From Planctomycetota bacterium (GTDB taxonomy: Bacteria > Planctomycetota > Planctomycetia > Planctomycetales > Planctomycetaceae): a DNA stretch of 12,888 nucleotides. Below are positions 1 to 7,013 of this stretch, piece by piece (position 1 is the first letter of the stretch; each line of letters opens with the position of its first letter). A model generated the notes under the pieces. The model saw nothing but the letters and a program-made list of their open reading frames with translations, made no database searches and had not been told where the DNA came from. A program made the position numbers and the translations under genes. The DNA is taken from the NCBI GenBank assembly GCA_013151585.1, contig JAADHY010000716.1:1-12888 (forward strand). The letters are read 5' to 3'.

Positions 1-214
1 TGGGAGGTGACGGAGCCGTCTTCGCCGGCGGCTTGCTTTGGCCGGGTTGCTTGCGCGCCGAGGCGGCGGCTCCCCTCGCAACGCCCGCCGTCAGCCCCAT
101 GACCGCGGCGACCGCCCCCGCGAAAACGGCCACGGCCCACCGCTGTCGCGGCCCAACCGCGACGGCCGCCGGGGCAGTCGCACCGCCTTCTCTCTGGAAA
201 AAGACTGTCCTCAA
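1..214 (-). CDS. Probable membrane-anchored protein, N-terminal fragment (runs off left edge)
   Basis: I do not recognise this gene. Reading leftward from a TTG at 214 gives 71 open codons to the window edge. Nothing in this frame stops it, and the codons mostly end in G or C, as in the neighbouring genes. The start is inferred: a GGAG lies 8 bases before the TTG, and no in-frame ATG occurs until about residue 39. A basic stretch (GPRQRW, residues 21-26) is followed by a roughly 20-residue hydrophobic segment (AVAVFAGAVAAVMGLTAGVA), then an Ala/Lys/Pro-rich linker (KQPGQSKPPAKTAPSPP). That layout fits a signal anchor or uncleaved signal sequence leading into an extracytoplasmic domain outside the window. 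The start is 19 bases past the stop of the next gene on the same strand, so co-transcription is possible. However, composition jumps sharply here (72-78% GC in hand-counted 60-base blocks, against 45-52% in that gene). The function cannot be judged. Confidence 0.42.
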   Translation of the reverse strand, partial: MRTVFFQREGGATAPAAVAVGPRQRWAVAVFAGAVAAVMGLTAGVARGAAASARKQPGQSKPPAKTAPSPP

Positions 215-233
215 TGTGGCATCTCCGATCCGC

Positions 234-1124
234 TCAGAAGTTTTTGGCGCAAATATCTCGAACGTCACACAGCACGCACCGCGCCGGATTTCGGAAGAAT
301 CCATAGTTGTGCCCCTCCGTGATAGAGCAATATGTGTACATTCCCTTGTTAATTTCTCGCAAAGTGTAAGGCAGAGCAAGGCTTTTCAGGAAACGTATTG
401 TCTCTTCCCGGTCGAACGGCTGGATCAAGGCCGAAATCCCCGCAACTTGCAGAAAGTGTCTGTTTGCAGAGTCGAATTTGAACGAATCGCGTGCGAAAAC
501 GGCTTCCGTAATATCGCCAAAAATGAAATCGAACGCGTTCGGACCGATTCCCGCGAGTTCGTTCCATGGCCTCATGACTTTCAGGAAAGACTGCCAAGCT
601 GAGGGAGTGAGGGAAAGGAAGTCATTGTCCGAAACGTGCCCGCGCCCGACGTGATGCGCGTATTTACAAAGCACATAGTTGGCAAAACTTGACGAATAAC
701 GCGTCCTTAAATGCGAGCATGCCTGAAGCATCTGGTACAGCAGTTTCCACATCGTGCGGCCCGGACTCCCGATTTTCCTGCCGAGAAACTCACGAATCGC
801 GTCTTCAAATCGCGAGCCCTCTTGACCACATGCCCCGTTGCGGAGTCGTGAGTACAGTTCGGAACTCAGCGAGCCTGCGAACTGCCTGTCGTAAGCGCCC
901 GCGTGTGGAATCCGGCAAAGAATGACGCCCAGTCTTTCGATTGACAAAACCCCCCGCTCTTCCAGAAGGTCTGCCATCTTAAACATCTGAAAACCTTGCT
1001 GCTCATACCCTCGCACGATGAAAACGGTATCGATGTTGCTCCAAGACTCGTTGTATTGCTCCCACCTCGGCCTTGTCTTTTCTATCGCGTTGATCAGAAT
1101 TGCCTCCGCTTGAACCGTGTCCAT
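234..1124 (-). CDS. Divergent HhH-GPD / endonuclease III-fold protein with C-terminal Cys cluster
   Basis: 296 residues. The start at ATG 1124 is chosen because AAGGAG lies 10 bases upstream; the frame stays open to 1208, but that extension has no such site. The C-terminal half resembles the HhH-GPD base-excision-repair superfamily. A helix-hairpin-helix-like motif (NELAGIGPNAFDFIFGDI, residues 188-205) is followed by FDSANRHFLQVAGI, in which Asp218 falls where endonuclease III has its catalytic Asp. The tail carries Cys266, Cys283, Cys286 and Cys292, and its last three match the endonuclease III [4Fe-4S] pattern C-x2-C-x5-C. The first spacing is 16 residues instead of the usual 6, as if about 10 residues were inserted after YTYC. 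The position of the Lys used by bifunctional glycosylases is Asn (GIGPN), so a monofunctional glycosylase or non-enzymatic role is possible. Residues 1-120 match nothing I know. GC is visibly lower than in all neighbours, which suggests transfer. The fold is a reasoned inference; substrate and role are unknown. Confidence 0.72.
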   Translation of the reverse strand: MDTVQAEAILINAIEKTRPRWEQYNESWSNIDTVFIVRGYEQQGFQMFKMADLLEERGVLSIERLGVILCRIPHAGAYDRQFAGSLSSELYSRLRNGACGQEGSRFEDAIREFLGRKIGSPGRTMWKLLYQMLQACSHLRTRYSSSFANYVLCKYAHHVGRGHVSDNDFLSLTPSAWQSFLKVMRPWNELAGIGPNAFDFIFGDITEAVFARDSFKFDSANRHFLQVAGISALIQPFDREETIRFLKSLALPYTLREINKGMYTYCSITEGHNYGFFRNPARCVLCDVRDICAKNF

Positions 1125-1580
1125 GGTGACGTGACTCCTTCGACCGTTCTGGTGCGATTCTGGTCGCGTAAGACTCACCTGGACTCGCATCCGAGGGATC
1201 CGACTCAAACCTTGGCCGACTTGATGGCTGCGCGGGAGCCGGCTCTAGTGGGGCTATTGACACCATACCGGACACTCATCCGAAGGTGAATCGTAGCCGT
1301 CCGCCTAATCAAGGGACACGCGCATCTGTATCTCAAGAGGGCGCTGCCATCAGCAACGGGATCGTAAGCCTGTCCATCAGGCTGGCGCCGACGGTCGCTT
1401 CACCTCGGAAATCGACTTCCGACCCATCTCCCGCTCAGGCGACCCCGGAGGCGCAGAGTCGACATGTACGGGTTGGCAATCTTCTCGAGCGTCCCTGCAA
1501 TCAGGTAGAGGTTCAAGCGGTTTTGCCCGCGACGTACACCACGCGTCAGTGGCAGCAATGACCGCAACGGGTAGCTCAAT

Positions 1581-1602
1581 CGCAGCAAACTTTTCGGCTG
1601 CG
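1581..1602. repeat. Inverted repeat, 6-bp arms
   Basis: CGCAGC at 1581-1586 pairs with GCTGCG at 1597-1602 across a 10-base loop. A CAGTTTT follows on the plus strand, a weak resemblance to a terminator, but no plus-strand gene precedes it. Confidence 0.4.
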
Positions 1603-1608
1603 CAGTTT

Positions 1609-1635
1609 TCCCGCGGGACGCTCCGCCAACGGCGG
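1609..1635. repeat. Perfect 10-bp palindrome plus adjacent hairpin
   Basis: TCCCGCGGGA at 1609-1618 is a perfect palindrome. Five bases later CCGCC (1623-1627) and GGCGG (1631-1635) form a 5-bp stem with loop AAC. No function can be assigned. Confidence 0.4.
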
Positions 1636-1682
1636 TGCTTGCGGCGTGCTTGAAGTGCGAGTAACGTGTCAGCCGGTCAACT

Positions 1683-1706
1683 TGCCCCAAAAGCATACTT
1701 GGGGCA
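1683..1706. repeat. Perfect inverted repeat, 8-bp arms (TGCCCCAA / TTGGGGCA)
   Basis: TGCCCCAA at 1683-1690 is exactly complementary to TTGGGGCA at 1699-1706, with an 8-base spacer (AAGCATAC). It is the strongest inverted repeat in the non-coding stretch. There is no T-run on either side, so it is not a standard intrinsic terminator. It could be part of a dispersed repeat, an operator or an RNA hairpin. Confidence 0.6.
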
Positions 1707-1977
1707 TGACGCTGAGACCGCAGAGGCCGGTCCGCACGCACCGGTAATGGAGGGAGTTCCCGTGTCCCCCCTTTCGTTCAAGTGGCAGGGGCTGAGTGCA
1801 GTGAAACCGCGAAGAACTACGTCGGGGGCTCGCTTCGTTCGCCACCAGCCACCCTTGCAGAAAAAAACTCCGCGCACGAACACGGAACGCGCGCTTTTCT
1901 CCCCGCATTCTCTGTGCCTCTGCGCGAAAAGGATTTACCATTTCAGTTCGCAGACAAACACCAGAAGGAGCACGGCA

Positions 1978-3333
1978 ATGGAACAGGTGGTGAAAGACGA
2001 AATCGATCGGTTCATGCGGGGCCTCATTCGGCGCAACCCTGGGCAGCGGGAGTTTCACCAAGCGGTCCGCGAAGTCATTGAGTCGCTGATGCCGTTTGTC
2101 TTGGAGCACCGCAAGTACTACGACGCCCACATCCTGGAACGGCTGACCGAACCGGATCGGGTGATCATCTTCCGTGTCTGCTGGGAAGACGACCACGGGA
2201 ACATTCGGACGAACCGTGCCTGGCGGGTTCAGTTCAACAATGCGATCGGCCCTTACAAGGGGGGGATGCGGTTCCATCCGACGGTTACGCTGAGCGTGCT
2301 GAAGTTCCTGGGCTTTGAGCAGTGCTTCAAAAACGCGCTGACGGGGCTACCCATGGGCGGAGCCAAGGGCGGGGCCAATTTCAATCCGAAGGGCAAAAGC
2401 GACCGCGAGGTGATGCGGTTCTGCCAGTCGCTGATGATCGAGCTGTCGCGGCACATCGGCGAGGATACGGACATCCCGGCTGGCGACATCGGAGTCGGCG
2501 AGCGAGAGATCGGTTACATGTTCGGTCAATACCGCCGGATGGAAAACCGCTTCACTGGCGTGCTGACCGGAAAAGGGTTGGCCTTCGGTGGCAGCCTGGT
2601 CCGCAAAGAGGCGACCGGGTACGGTGCGGTCTACTTCATGCAGAACATGCTGGCCAGCCGCGGCGAAGGATTGGAAGGCAAAACGGCCGTCGTGTCTGGG
2701 GCAGGCAATGTGGCCATCTACTGCACGGAGAAGCTGATTGCATCGGGCGTCAAGGTGCTCACCCTGTCCGACTCCGACGGCTTCATCTTTGACCCGGACG
2801 GCATCGACGAGGAAAAGCTGGAGTGGGTCAAGGAGTTGAAGGAAGTCCGGCGTGGTCGCATTCGTGAGTACGTCGAGAAATTCCCGCGGGCGGAGTTTCA
2901 CGCCAAGAAGCGGCCGTGGTCGGTGCCATGCGACTTGGCATTTCCCTGTGCGACGCAAAACGAGCTGGACGGGGCCGACGCCCAAACGCTCGTGGCGAAT
3001 GGGCTAAAAGCCTTGGCAGAAGGTGCCAACATGCCTTGCCGGCCGGAAGCCATCGGCGAGTTCCGGCAGGCGCGCATGCTGTTCGGACCGGGCAAAGCGG
3101 CCAACGCGGGCGGTGTTGCCGTCTCGGGGCTGGAGCAGAGCCAGAACTCGCTTCGTATCGCGTGGTCGAGGGACGAGGTTGACAGCCGCCTGCGCCACAT
3201 TATGCGAGGCATCCACGATACGTGCGTCAAATGGGGACGCGAAAAAGACGGACACGTGGACTACGAGAAAGGCGCCAACATCGGCGGATTCATCAAGGTG
3301 GCCGACGCCATGTTGGCTTACGGCGTGGTCTAA
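1978..3333 (+). CDS. gdhA: NADP-type glutamate dehydrogenase, hexameric class
   Basis: Cytoplasmic enzyme for reductive amination of 2-oxoglutarate with ammonia to glutamate, an ammonia-assimilation route. 451 residues, close to the usual ~450 for the small hexameric class. The start is ATG 1978, with AAGGAG 7 bases upstream; the frame stays open further left, but that part is unlike the family. Substrate-site motifs are intact: GPYKGGMRFHP (Lys94), PMGGAKGG (catalytic Lys130) and PAGDIGVGEREIGYMFGQYR (Asp170). TGKGLAFGGSLVRKEATGYG (198-217) is typical of bacterial GdhA. The dinucleotide fold shows GAGNVA (241-246) followed by LSDSDG (263-268). A Ser/Asp pair after the second strand, rather than an acidic NAD pocket, fits the NADP group; coenzyme choice is inferred. 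The C-terminal ANAGGVAVSGLEQSQNS signature is complete. It stands alone, convergent with the CGS gene 24 bases downstream. Confidence 0.96.
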   Translation: MEQVVKDEIDRFMRGLIRRNPGQREFHQAVREVIESLMPFVLEHRKYYDAHILERLTEPDRVIIFRVCWEDDHGNIRTNRAWRVQFNNAIGPYKGGMRFHPTVTLSVLKFLGFEQCFKNALTGLPMGGAKGGANFNPKGKSDREVMRFCQSLMIELSRHIGEDTDIPAGDIGVGEREIGYMFGQYRRMENRFTGVLTGKGLAFGGSLVRKEATGYGAVYFMQNMLASRGEGLEGKTAVVSGAGNVAIYCTEKLIASGVKVLTLSDSDGFIFDPDGIDEEKLEWVKELKEVRRGRIREYVEKFPRAEFHAKKRPWSVPCDLAFPCATQNELDGADAQTLVANGLKALAEGANMPCRPEAIGEFRQARMLFGPGKAANAGGVAVSGLEQSQNSLRIAWSRDEVDSRLRHIMRGIHDTCVKWGREKDGHVDYEKGANIGGFIKVADAMLAYGVV

Positions 3334-3340
3334 GGCCGGA

Positions 3341-3354
3341 CGGCGCCTTCGCCG
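3341..3354. terminator. Short GC hairpin between convergent gdhA and CGS genes
   Basis: CGGCG (3341-3345) and CGCCG (3350-3354) form a 5-bp stem with loop CCTT in the 24-base gap between two converging stop codons. No T-run follows in either direction, so a bidirectional terminator is suggested mainly by location. Confidence 0.3.
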
Positions 3355-3357
3355 AAT

Positions 3358-4497
3358 CTATCCTTCCAGCGACTGCCGTAAATCCTCGACCAGATCGTCG
3401 GGATGCTCGATGCCGGCCGAGATGCGGATCGTCTTTTCGCTGATGCCCGCTTCGCGACGGGCTTCGGGCGTCATCGAGGCGTGGCTCATCGTCTCCGGAT
3501 AGGCGATCAACGACTCGACGCCGCCGAGCGATTCAGCCAGGGCGAAAAGCCGCGTCCGCGTCAGCACCTTTTCCGCTTCGGCCCGGCCGCCTTTGATGTC
3601 GAAGCTCAACATGCCGCCAAACCCCGTTTGCTGCCGCTTGGCCAGTTCATGCCCCGGATGGTCGGGGAGCCCGGGATAGTACACTCGTTCGACCTTCGGG
3701 TGCTCGGCCAACATTTGGGCCAGTGCCATCGCGCTGCGTTGATGCGCTTCCATGCGCAGGCCCAGCGTCTTGATGCCGCGAAGGACCAACCACGCATCGT
3801 AAGGCGAACACGTGACGCCCAACGCGTTGGTGATGTAGTCGATGCGTTCGGCGTCGTCAGGATGCCGCGTCACCACGCAACCGCCGACCACGTCGGAATG
3901 GCCGTTGAGATACTTCGTTGTGGAATGCACGACGATGTCCACACCGTGCTCGAAGGGCCGCTGGAAATAAGGCGACAGGAACGTGTTGTCCGCCACCACC
4001 TTCACCCCGGCCTCGTGAGCAATCTCGCAAACGGCGCTCAGATCGGTGATGTTCATCAGCGGATTGCTCGGCGTTTCCACCCACACGCACTTGGTCTCCG
4101 GGGTCAGGGCGCGGCGTAGATTGTCCGGGTCTGTCAGCGGGACGAACGAAAACCGCAGCCCGCGTTTCGCAAACACGTTGTAAAACAAGCGAAACGTTCC
4201 GCCGTAGATGTCGTTGGCCGAGACGATATGGTCGCCCGGCTGGAACAGGTGCATCACGGCGGCAATCGCCGCGACGCCGCTGCCCGTCGCGCGGCAATCG
4301 ATTCCCCCCTCCAGCGAAGCGATGCTCTCTTCCAACGCCCGCCGCGTCGGATTCCCGCTCCGGGTGTAATCAAAGCCGCGATGCGTCTGAGCATCGTCCC
4401 AGATAAACGTCGACGTCGCATAAATGGGCGTCATCACGCTGCGATACTGCGAGTCCTTCTGAACGCCCACGTGGACACATCGAGTTTCGAACCGCAT
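3358..4497 (-). CDS. Cystathionine gamma-synthase / gamma-lyase family PLP enzyme
   Basis: Fold-type I PLP enzyme of the Cys/Met metabolism (trans-sulfuration) family. 379 residues, the usual length, and complete. Lys195 in HSTTKYLNGHSD is the PLP-binding lysine, and Asp170 (VVADNTF) contacts the pyridine nitrogen. YTRSGNPTR (44-52) supplies the phosphate-binding Tyr and Arg from the partner subunit, and ETPSNPLMNI (141-150) is the conserved substrate-side segment. The likely reaction is O-acyl-homoserine plus cysteine to cystathionine (methionine route). Gamma-synthase and gamma-lyase are hard to separate by sequence alone, so metB against a lyase is left open. The start at ATG 4497 is supported by AAAGG 8 bases upstream. 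The gene lies 138 bases downstream of a same-strand aminotransferase gene. That gap holds a nested inverted repeat which may control this gene. Confidence 0.93.
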   Translation of the reverse strand: MRFETRCVHVGVQKDSQYRSVMTPIYATSTFIWDDAQTHRGFDYTRSGNPTRRALEESIASLEGGIDCRATGSGVAAIAAVMHLFQPGDHIVSANDIYGGTFRLFYNVFAKRGLRFSFVPLTDPDNLRRALTPETKCVWVETPSNPLMNITDLSAVCEIAHEAGVKVVADNTFLSPYFQRPFEHGVDIVVHSTTKYLNGHSDVVGGCVVTRHPDDAERIDYITNALGVTCSPYDAWLVLRGIKTLGLRMEAHQRSAMALAQMLAEHPKVERVYYPGLPDHPGHELAKRQQTGFGGMLSFDIKGGRAEAEKVLTRTRLFALAESLGGVESLIAYPETMSHASMTPEARREAGISEKTIRISAGIEHPDDLVEDLRQSLEG

Positions 4498-4530
4498 GGA
4501 AACGACCTTTTTTCGTCTGTGCGTCGGACA

Positions 4531-4578
4531 GGCGGCGCGTTGATTCGGTGCCGAATCGATGAGAACAAAACGGCCGCC
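4531..4578 (-). promoter_or_regulatory. Nested inverted repeats upstream of CGS gene
   Basis: GATTCGGTGCCGAATC (4542-4557) is a perfect palindromic repeat with 7-bp arms and a 2-base centre. It is enclosed by GGCGGC (4531-4536) and GCCGCC (4573-4578), which can form an outer 6-bp stem. The inner element ends about 45 bases before the ATG at 4497. It could be an operator for a dimeric regulator, a leader RNA hairpin, or the 3' structure of the upstream aminotransferase transcript. The leader is too short for a typical SAM-I riboswitch, and I do not recognise the regulator. Confidence 0.42.
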
Positions 4579-4635
4579 AGTTTAGACGACGACTCCGGGC
4601 GAAACAATCGGGACACCAGCTCGACGGTTTGACGG

Positions 4636-5822
4636 TCAGCGGTTCAAGCTCGCCGCCAGTTCTGCGCCCCACCGGCGGACCTTCTCGACAGCCGCAACGA
4701 TTTGTTCCAAACCCGCCTCGTCGCCCAACAGGATGGGGTGGTGAAGCACCACGGTTTGCCGGTCCGCGCGGTCCGCCTCGGTCAAACTGCCCGATTGGTG
4801 GAACCGGCGGCGGCTGTGGATGCGGTGTAGCGCTCGGAAACCAGCGTCCATCGCGATCCCTTCAGCCCGCATCGCCTCGACGAACCCATCGCGCGACAGA
4901 CCGGCGAAATCGTCCGGGTTGTACTGAAAGCCCAGTTTGTAATAGCCCGGCTGACAAGGTTCCGTATCTGTCGAATTGCGAAACGGCCTCAAACCGTCGA
5001 CGTGTGACAGCAGTTCCGCCAGTTGCGCTGCGCTGGCAGCCCGTCGCTGGTTTCGCTCATCCAGCCGCTCCAATTGCGGCAACAACACGGCCGCCTGCAG
5101 CTCGGAAAGAGGGTAGGCGGAATTGCCTCGTTCCGTGTAGAGCCGAATCCGCTGAGCCACGTCGGCCCGGTCGGTGAAAACCGCACCGCCTCGGCCGGCG
5201 CTCAGCAGTTTACTGCCGCCGAAACTGAAGACGCCCGCGTCGCCCCAGCACCCGGCAGGGCGACCATTGACCACGCCTCCCGGCATCTGACACGCGTCTT
5301 CGACGATTGCCAAGCCTCGCTCGTCGGCCAGATCGCGCAGCCGGCGCATGGGGACCACGCCGCCGAGACAACGATCGCCTTCGTGTGCTCGGTGACGGCC
5401 GCGTCGATCCGGTCGACGTCCAAATTCCAGTTCGACGAATCAACGTCGAGCAGCACGGGCGTTGCGCCGACGGTCAGCACGTTCTGAAAGTTGCCCTTGA
5501 AGTCGTAGGCCGCCAACAACACTTCGTCGCCCGGTCCGACCCGCAGTCCCCGCAGCGACAACTCGACCGCCGCCGTGCCGCTGGCGCACAAGATGACGTG
5601 TTCACATCCGAGCCGCTCGCGCAGCCGCTCGACCAGCTCGGCCGTGCACCGGCCGTGATACCGCCCCCAGGTGCCATCGTGGGCGGCGCGCTGCAACGCC
5701 TCAGCGACCGTCCGATCCGATCCCGGCCAGTCCGGAGGTCCCTCCGGCCGGACCGGCGGCCCGCCCAAAACGGCCGGACGCGGCCCTGTTCGCTGCTGTT
5801 TGTCTCTGCAGGATTGGTTCAT
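4636..5822 (-). pseudogene. DegT/DnrJ/EryC1/StrS aminotransferase, interrupted by a frameshift
   Basis: Two overlapping frames together make one PLP-dependent sugar-aminotransferase-family protein of about 395 residues. The first frame starts at ATG 5822 (GGAG 4 bases upstream) and reads in register to TKAIVVS (codon 153, at 5366-5364). It contains the PLP-phosphate-side motif CASGTAAVELSLRGL and GPGDEVLLAAYDF. Family homology then continues in another frame from about 5358 (VVPMRRLRDLADERGLAIVEDACQ) to the stop at 4636. That part includes the Schiff-base Lys in FSFGGSKLLSAGRGG. Only 5 bases (GCGGC) lie between the two halves, where relatives have a segment like HLxGG. The frame is therefore short by one base modulo three, for example a 10-base deletion. 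A proline-rich N-terminal tail (residues 12-35) is unusual. Such enzymes aminate keto-sugars or cyclitols for polysaccharides or natural products. No other sugar gene is nearby. This may be a decayed gene or a sequence error; both halves are otherwise well preserved. Confidence 0.85.
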
Positions 5823-5842
5823 CTCGCTCCATCTTCTACAAT
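5814..5842 (+). promoter_or_regulatory. Possible sigma70-type promoter for the cobW-like/ispG pair
   Basis: TTGGTT (5814-5819) and TACAAT (5837-5842) are separated by 17 bases, the ideal spacing. The -10 differs from consensus at one base; the -35 matches only three. Transcription would begin near 5849, leaving a leader of about 54 bases before the ATG at 5903. The -35 overlaps the first codons of the divergent aminotransferase gene. Speculative. Confidence 0.28.
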
Positions 5843-5902
5843 CAAAGGCGTGTGGCCCCCCGTGTTTATTTCACCTTTCCTTCCAACACGCAAGTCATCG
5901 CC

Positions 5903-7009
5903 ATGGCCTCCACGATTCGGTTCCTCATGGTTGGCGGTTTTCTCGGGGCGGGAAAGACCACCACGCTCGCCCGCCTGGCCCGACACTACATCGCGCAAGG
6001 CCGCAAGGTCGGAATCGTCACAAACGACCAGGCTGCCGACCTGGTCGACACGAACCTGCTGCGGGCGCAGGGCTTCCATGTGGGAGAAGTGGCCGGAGCC
6101 TGCTTTTGCTGCAACTTCGATGAGTTGATGGAGACGATTGACCGACTGACCGAGGAGAATCGGCCGGACACATTGCTGGCCGAGCCGGTCGGCAGTTGCA
6201 CGGATCTGGTCGCTACGGTGCTTCAGCCCATCAAGCGGCTGTTTGCCGCCCGCTTCCAGATCGCTCCGTACGTGGTCCTTCTGAAGCCGAGCCACGGCCG
6301 AAAGGTTCTCAGCGGTCGACCGCGGTCCGGCTTTTCGCCCAAGGCCGAGTACATTCTGAAAAAGCAGTTGGAAGAGGCGGATGCGGTCTTGATCAACCGG
6401 ATTGACGAGCTCTCGCCGGCGGAGGTAGACGAGCTGGAGTCGCTGGTGCGGCGCCGCTACCCAGACGTGCCCATCTTGCGCATCTCCGCTCGGACCGGTG
6501 CCGGTTTCGACGCCCTGACGGAGCTTCTCGATCAAGACGGCGACTTCGGCCGTCGCGTGCTCGACATCGACTACGACACCTACGCCGATGGCGAAGCCGA
6601 ACTCGGATGGCTGAACGGCACGGTGCGAATCGAAGCCTCGGGGGAGTACGCGCTGGACGAGCTGTTGCTGGAACTGGTCCGTGAGCTGCGCGACGAATTG
6701 GCTCGCCACCATGCCGAAGCGGCTCACCTGAAAGTCATCGGCTTGTGGGAGGGCTTTTTCGGCGTGGCGAACCTGATCAGCAGCGAGTCGGAGCCGGAAT
6801 TGTCGTTGCCGTCACACTGCCAAGTGCGTTGCGTCGACTTGATCGTCAACGCCCGAGTAGCGTGCGATCCCGAGTGGTTGCGCGAGCGCGTGGAGCAGGT
6901 GGTCGGGCGGGCGGCCGAGCGGCGTGGCGGCAAACCCGCGTTCCGCAAAATGCAGTGCTTCCGGCCCGCTCGGCCGGTTCCCACCTATCGCTACGAGGCG
7001 GTTCAATAA
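5903..7009 (+). CDS. CobW/HypB/UreG-type P-loop GTPase, possible metallochaperone
   Basis: 368-residue cytoplasmic GTPase of the G3E (CobW/COG0523-like) group, whose members help deliver metals to enzymes. Walker A is GGFLGAGKTT (11-20). NDQAADLVDT (41-50) corresponds to the switch region, and GACFCCNF supplies the family's CxCC metal-binding motif (Cys67, Cys69, Cys70). LLAEPVGSCTDL resembles the Walker B region, INRIDEL (164-170) stands in for the NKxD base-recognition motif with Arg for Lys, and SARTG (195-199) follows. The C-terminal ~150 residues do not look like a standard CobW_C domain; they end in an arginine/proline-rich CFRPARPVPTYRY. The ATG at 5903 is preferred because the P-loop strand normally begins a few residues in; a GTG at 5852 would add 17 residues. 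No strong Shine-Dalgarno site is present. It is followed after 4 bases by ispG, so the two are probably co-transcribed. The metal and client are unknown. Confidence 0.88.
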   Translation: MASTIRFLMVGGFLGAGKTTTLARLARHYIAQGRKVGIVTNDQAADLVDTNLLRAQGFHVGEVAGACFCCNFDELMETIDRLTEENRPDTLLAEPVGSCTDLVATVLQPIKRLFAARFQIAPYVVLLKPSHGRKVLSGRPRSGFSPKAEYILKKQLEEADAVLINRIDELSPAEVDELESLVRRRYPDVPILRISARTGAGFDALTELLDQDGDFGRRVLDIDYDTYADGEAELGWLNGTVRIEASGEYALDELLLELVRELRDELARHHAEAAHLKVIGLWEGFFGVANLISSESEPELSLPSHCQVRCVDLIVNARVACDPEWLRERVEQVVGRAAERRGGKPAFRKMQCFRPARPVPTYRYEAVQ

Positions 7010-7013
7010 AGCG

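Larger units (their letters stand above)
1125..1977. other. Non-coding stretch before gdhA, rich in short inverted repeats
   Basis: About 850 bases without a convincing gene. Open frames of 90-200 codons occur on both strands, but they overlap one another and show no domain, no good ribosome-binding site and no consistent third-position bias. Several inverted repeats cluster between 1581 and 1706 and are listed separately. The segment at 1910-1925 (CTCTGTGCCTCTGCG) resembles a dispersed intergenic motif that I recall from planctomycete, verrucomicrobial and acidobacterial genomes, often mistranslated as AEAQR-containing ORFs; here the reverse strand reads FRAEAQRMRG. That is from memory and was not searched. 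The gdhA promoter should lie in the right part, but I see no clear -35/-10 pair. Confidence 0.6.

Noticed and set aside
33..602. 189-codon plus-strand open frame at the left edge
   Set aside because: It lies antisense across two minus-strand genes, shows no domain, and crosses the composition break without change in character.
1125..1208. 28-residue upstream extension of the HhH-like gene
   Set aside because: The ATG at 1124 has AAGGAG upstream. The extension is Arg/Ser-rich with no ribosome-binding site.
1500..1525. GGTTCAAGC resembling a tRNA T-loop
   Set aside because: The flanking bases do not form a 5-bp stem, and no acceptor, D or anticodon arm can be built around it.
1400..1741. 113-codon minus-strand open frame in the non-coding stretch
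   Set aside because: No recognisable domain or ribosome-binding site. It runs straight through the clustered inverted repeats and looks like translated repeat DNA.
1666..1977. 104-residue N-terminal extension of glutamate dehydrogenase
   Set aside because: Not part of the family. The ATG at 1978 has an ideal AAGGAG, and the resulting 451 residues match the normal length.
5307..6128. 273-codon plus-strand open frame spanning the aminotransferase and cobW-like gene start
   Set aside because: It overlaps two genes with clear motifs in other frames and has no domain of its own.
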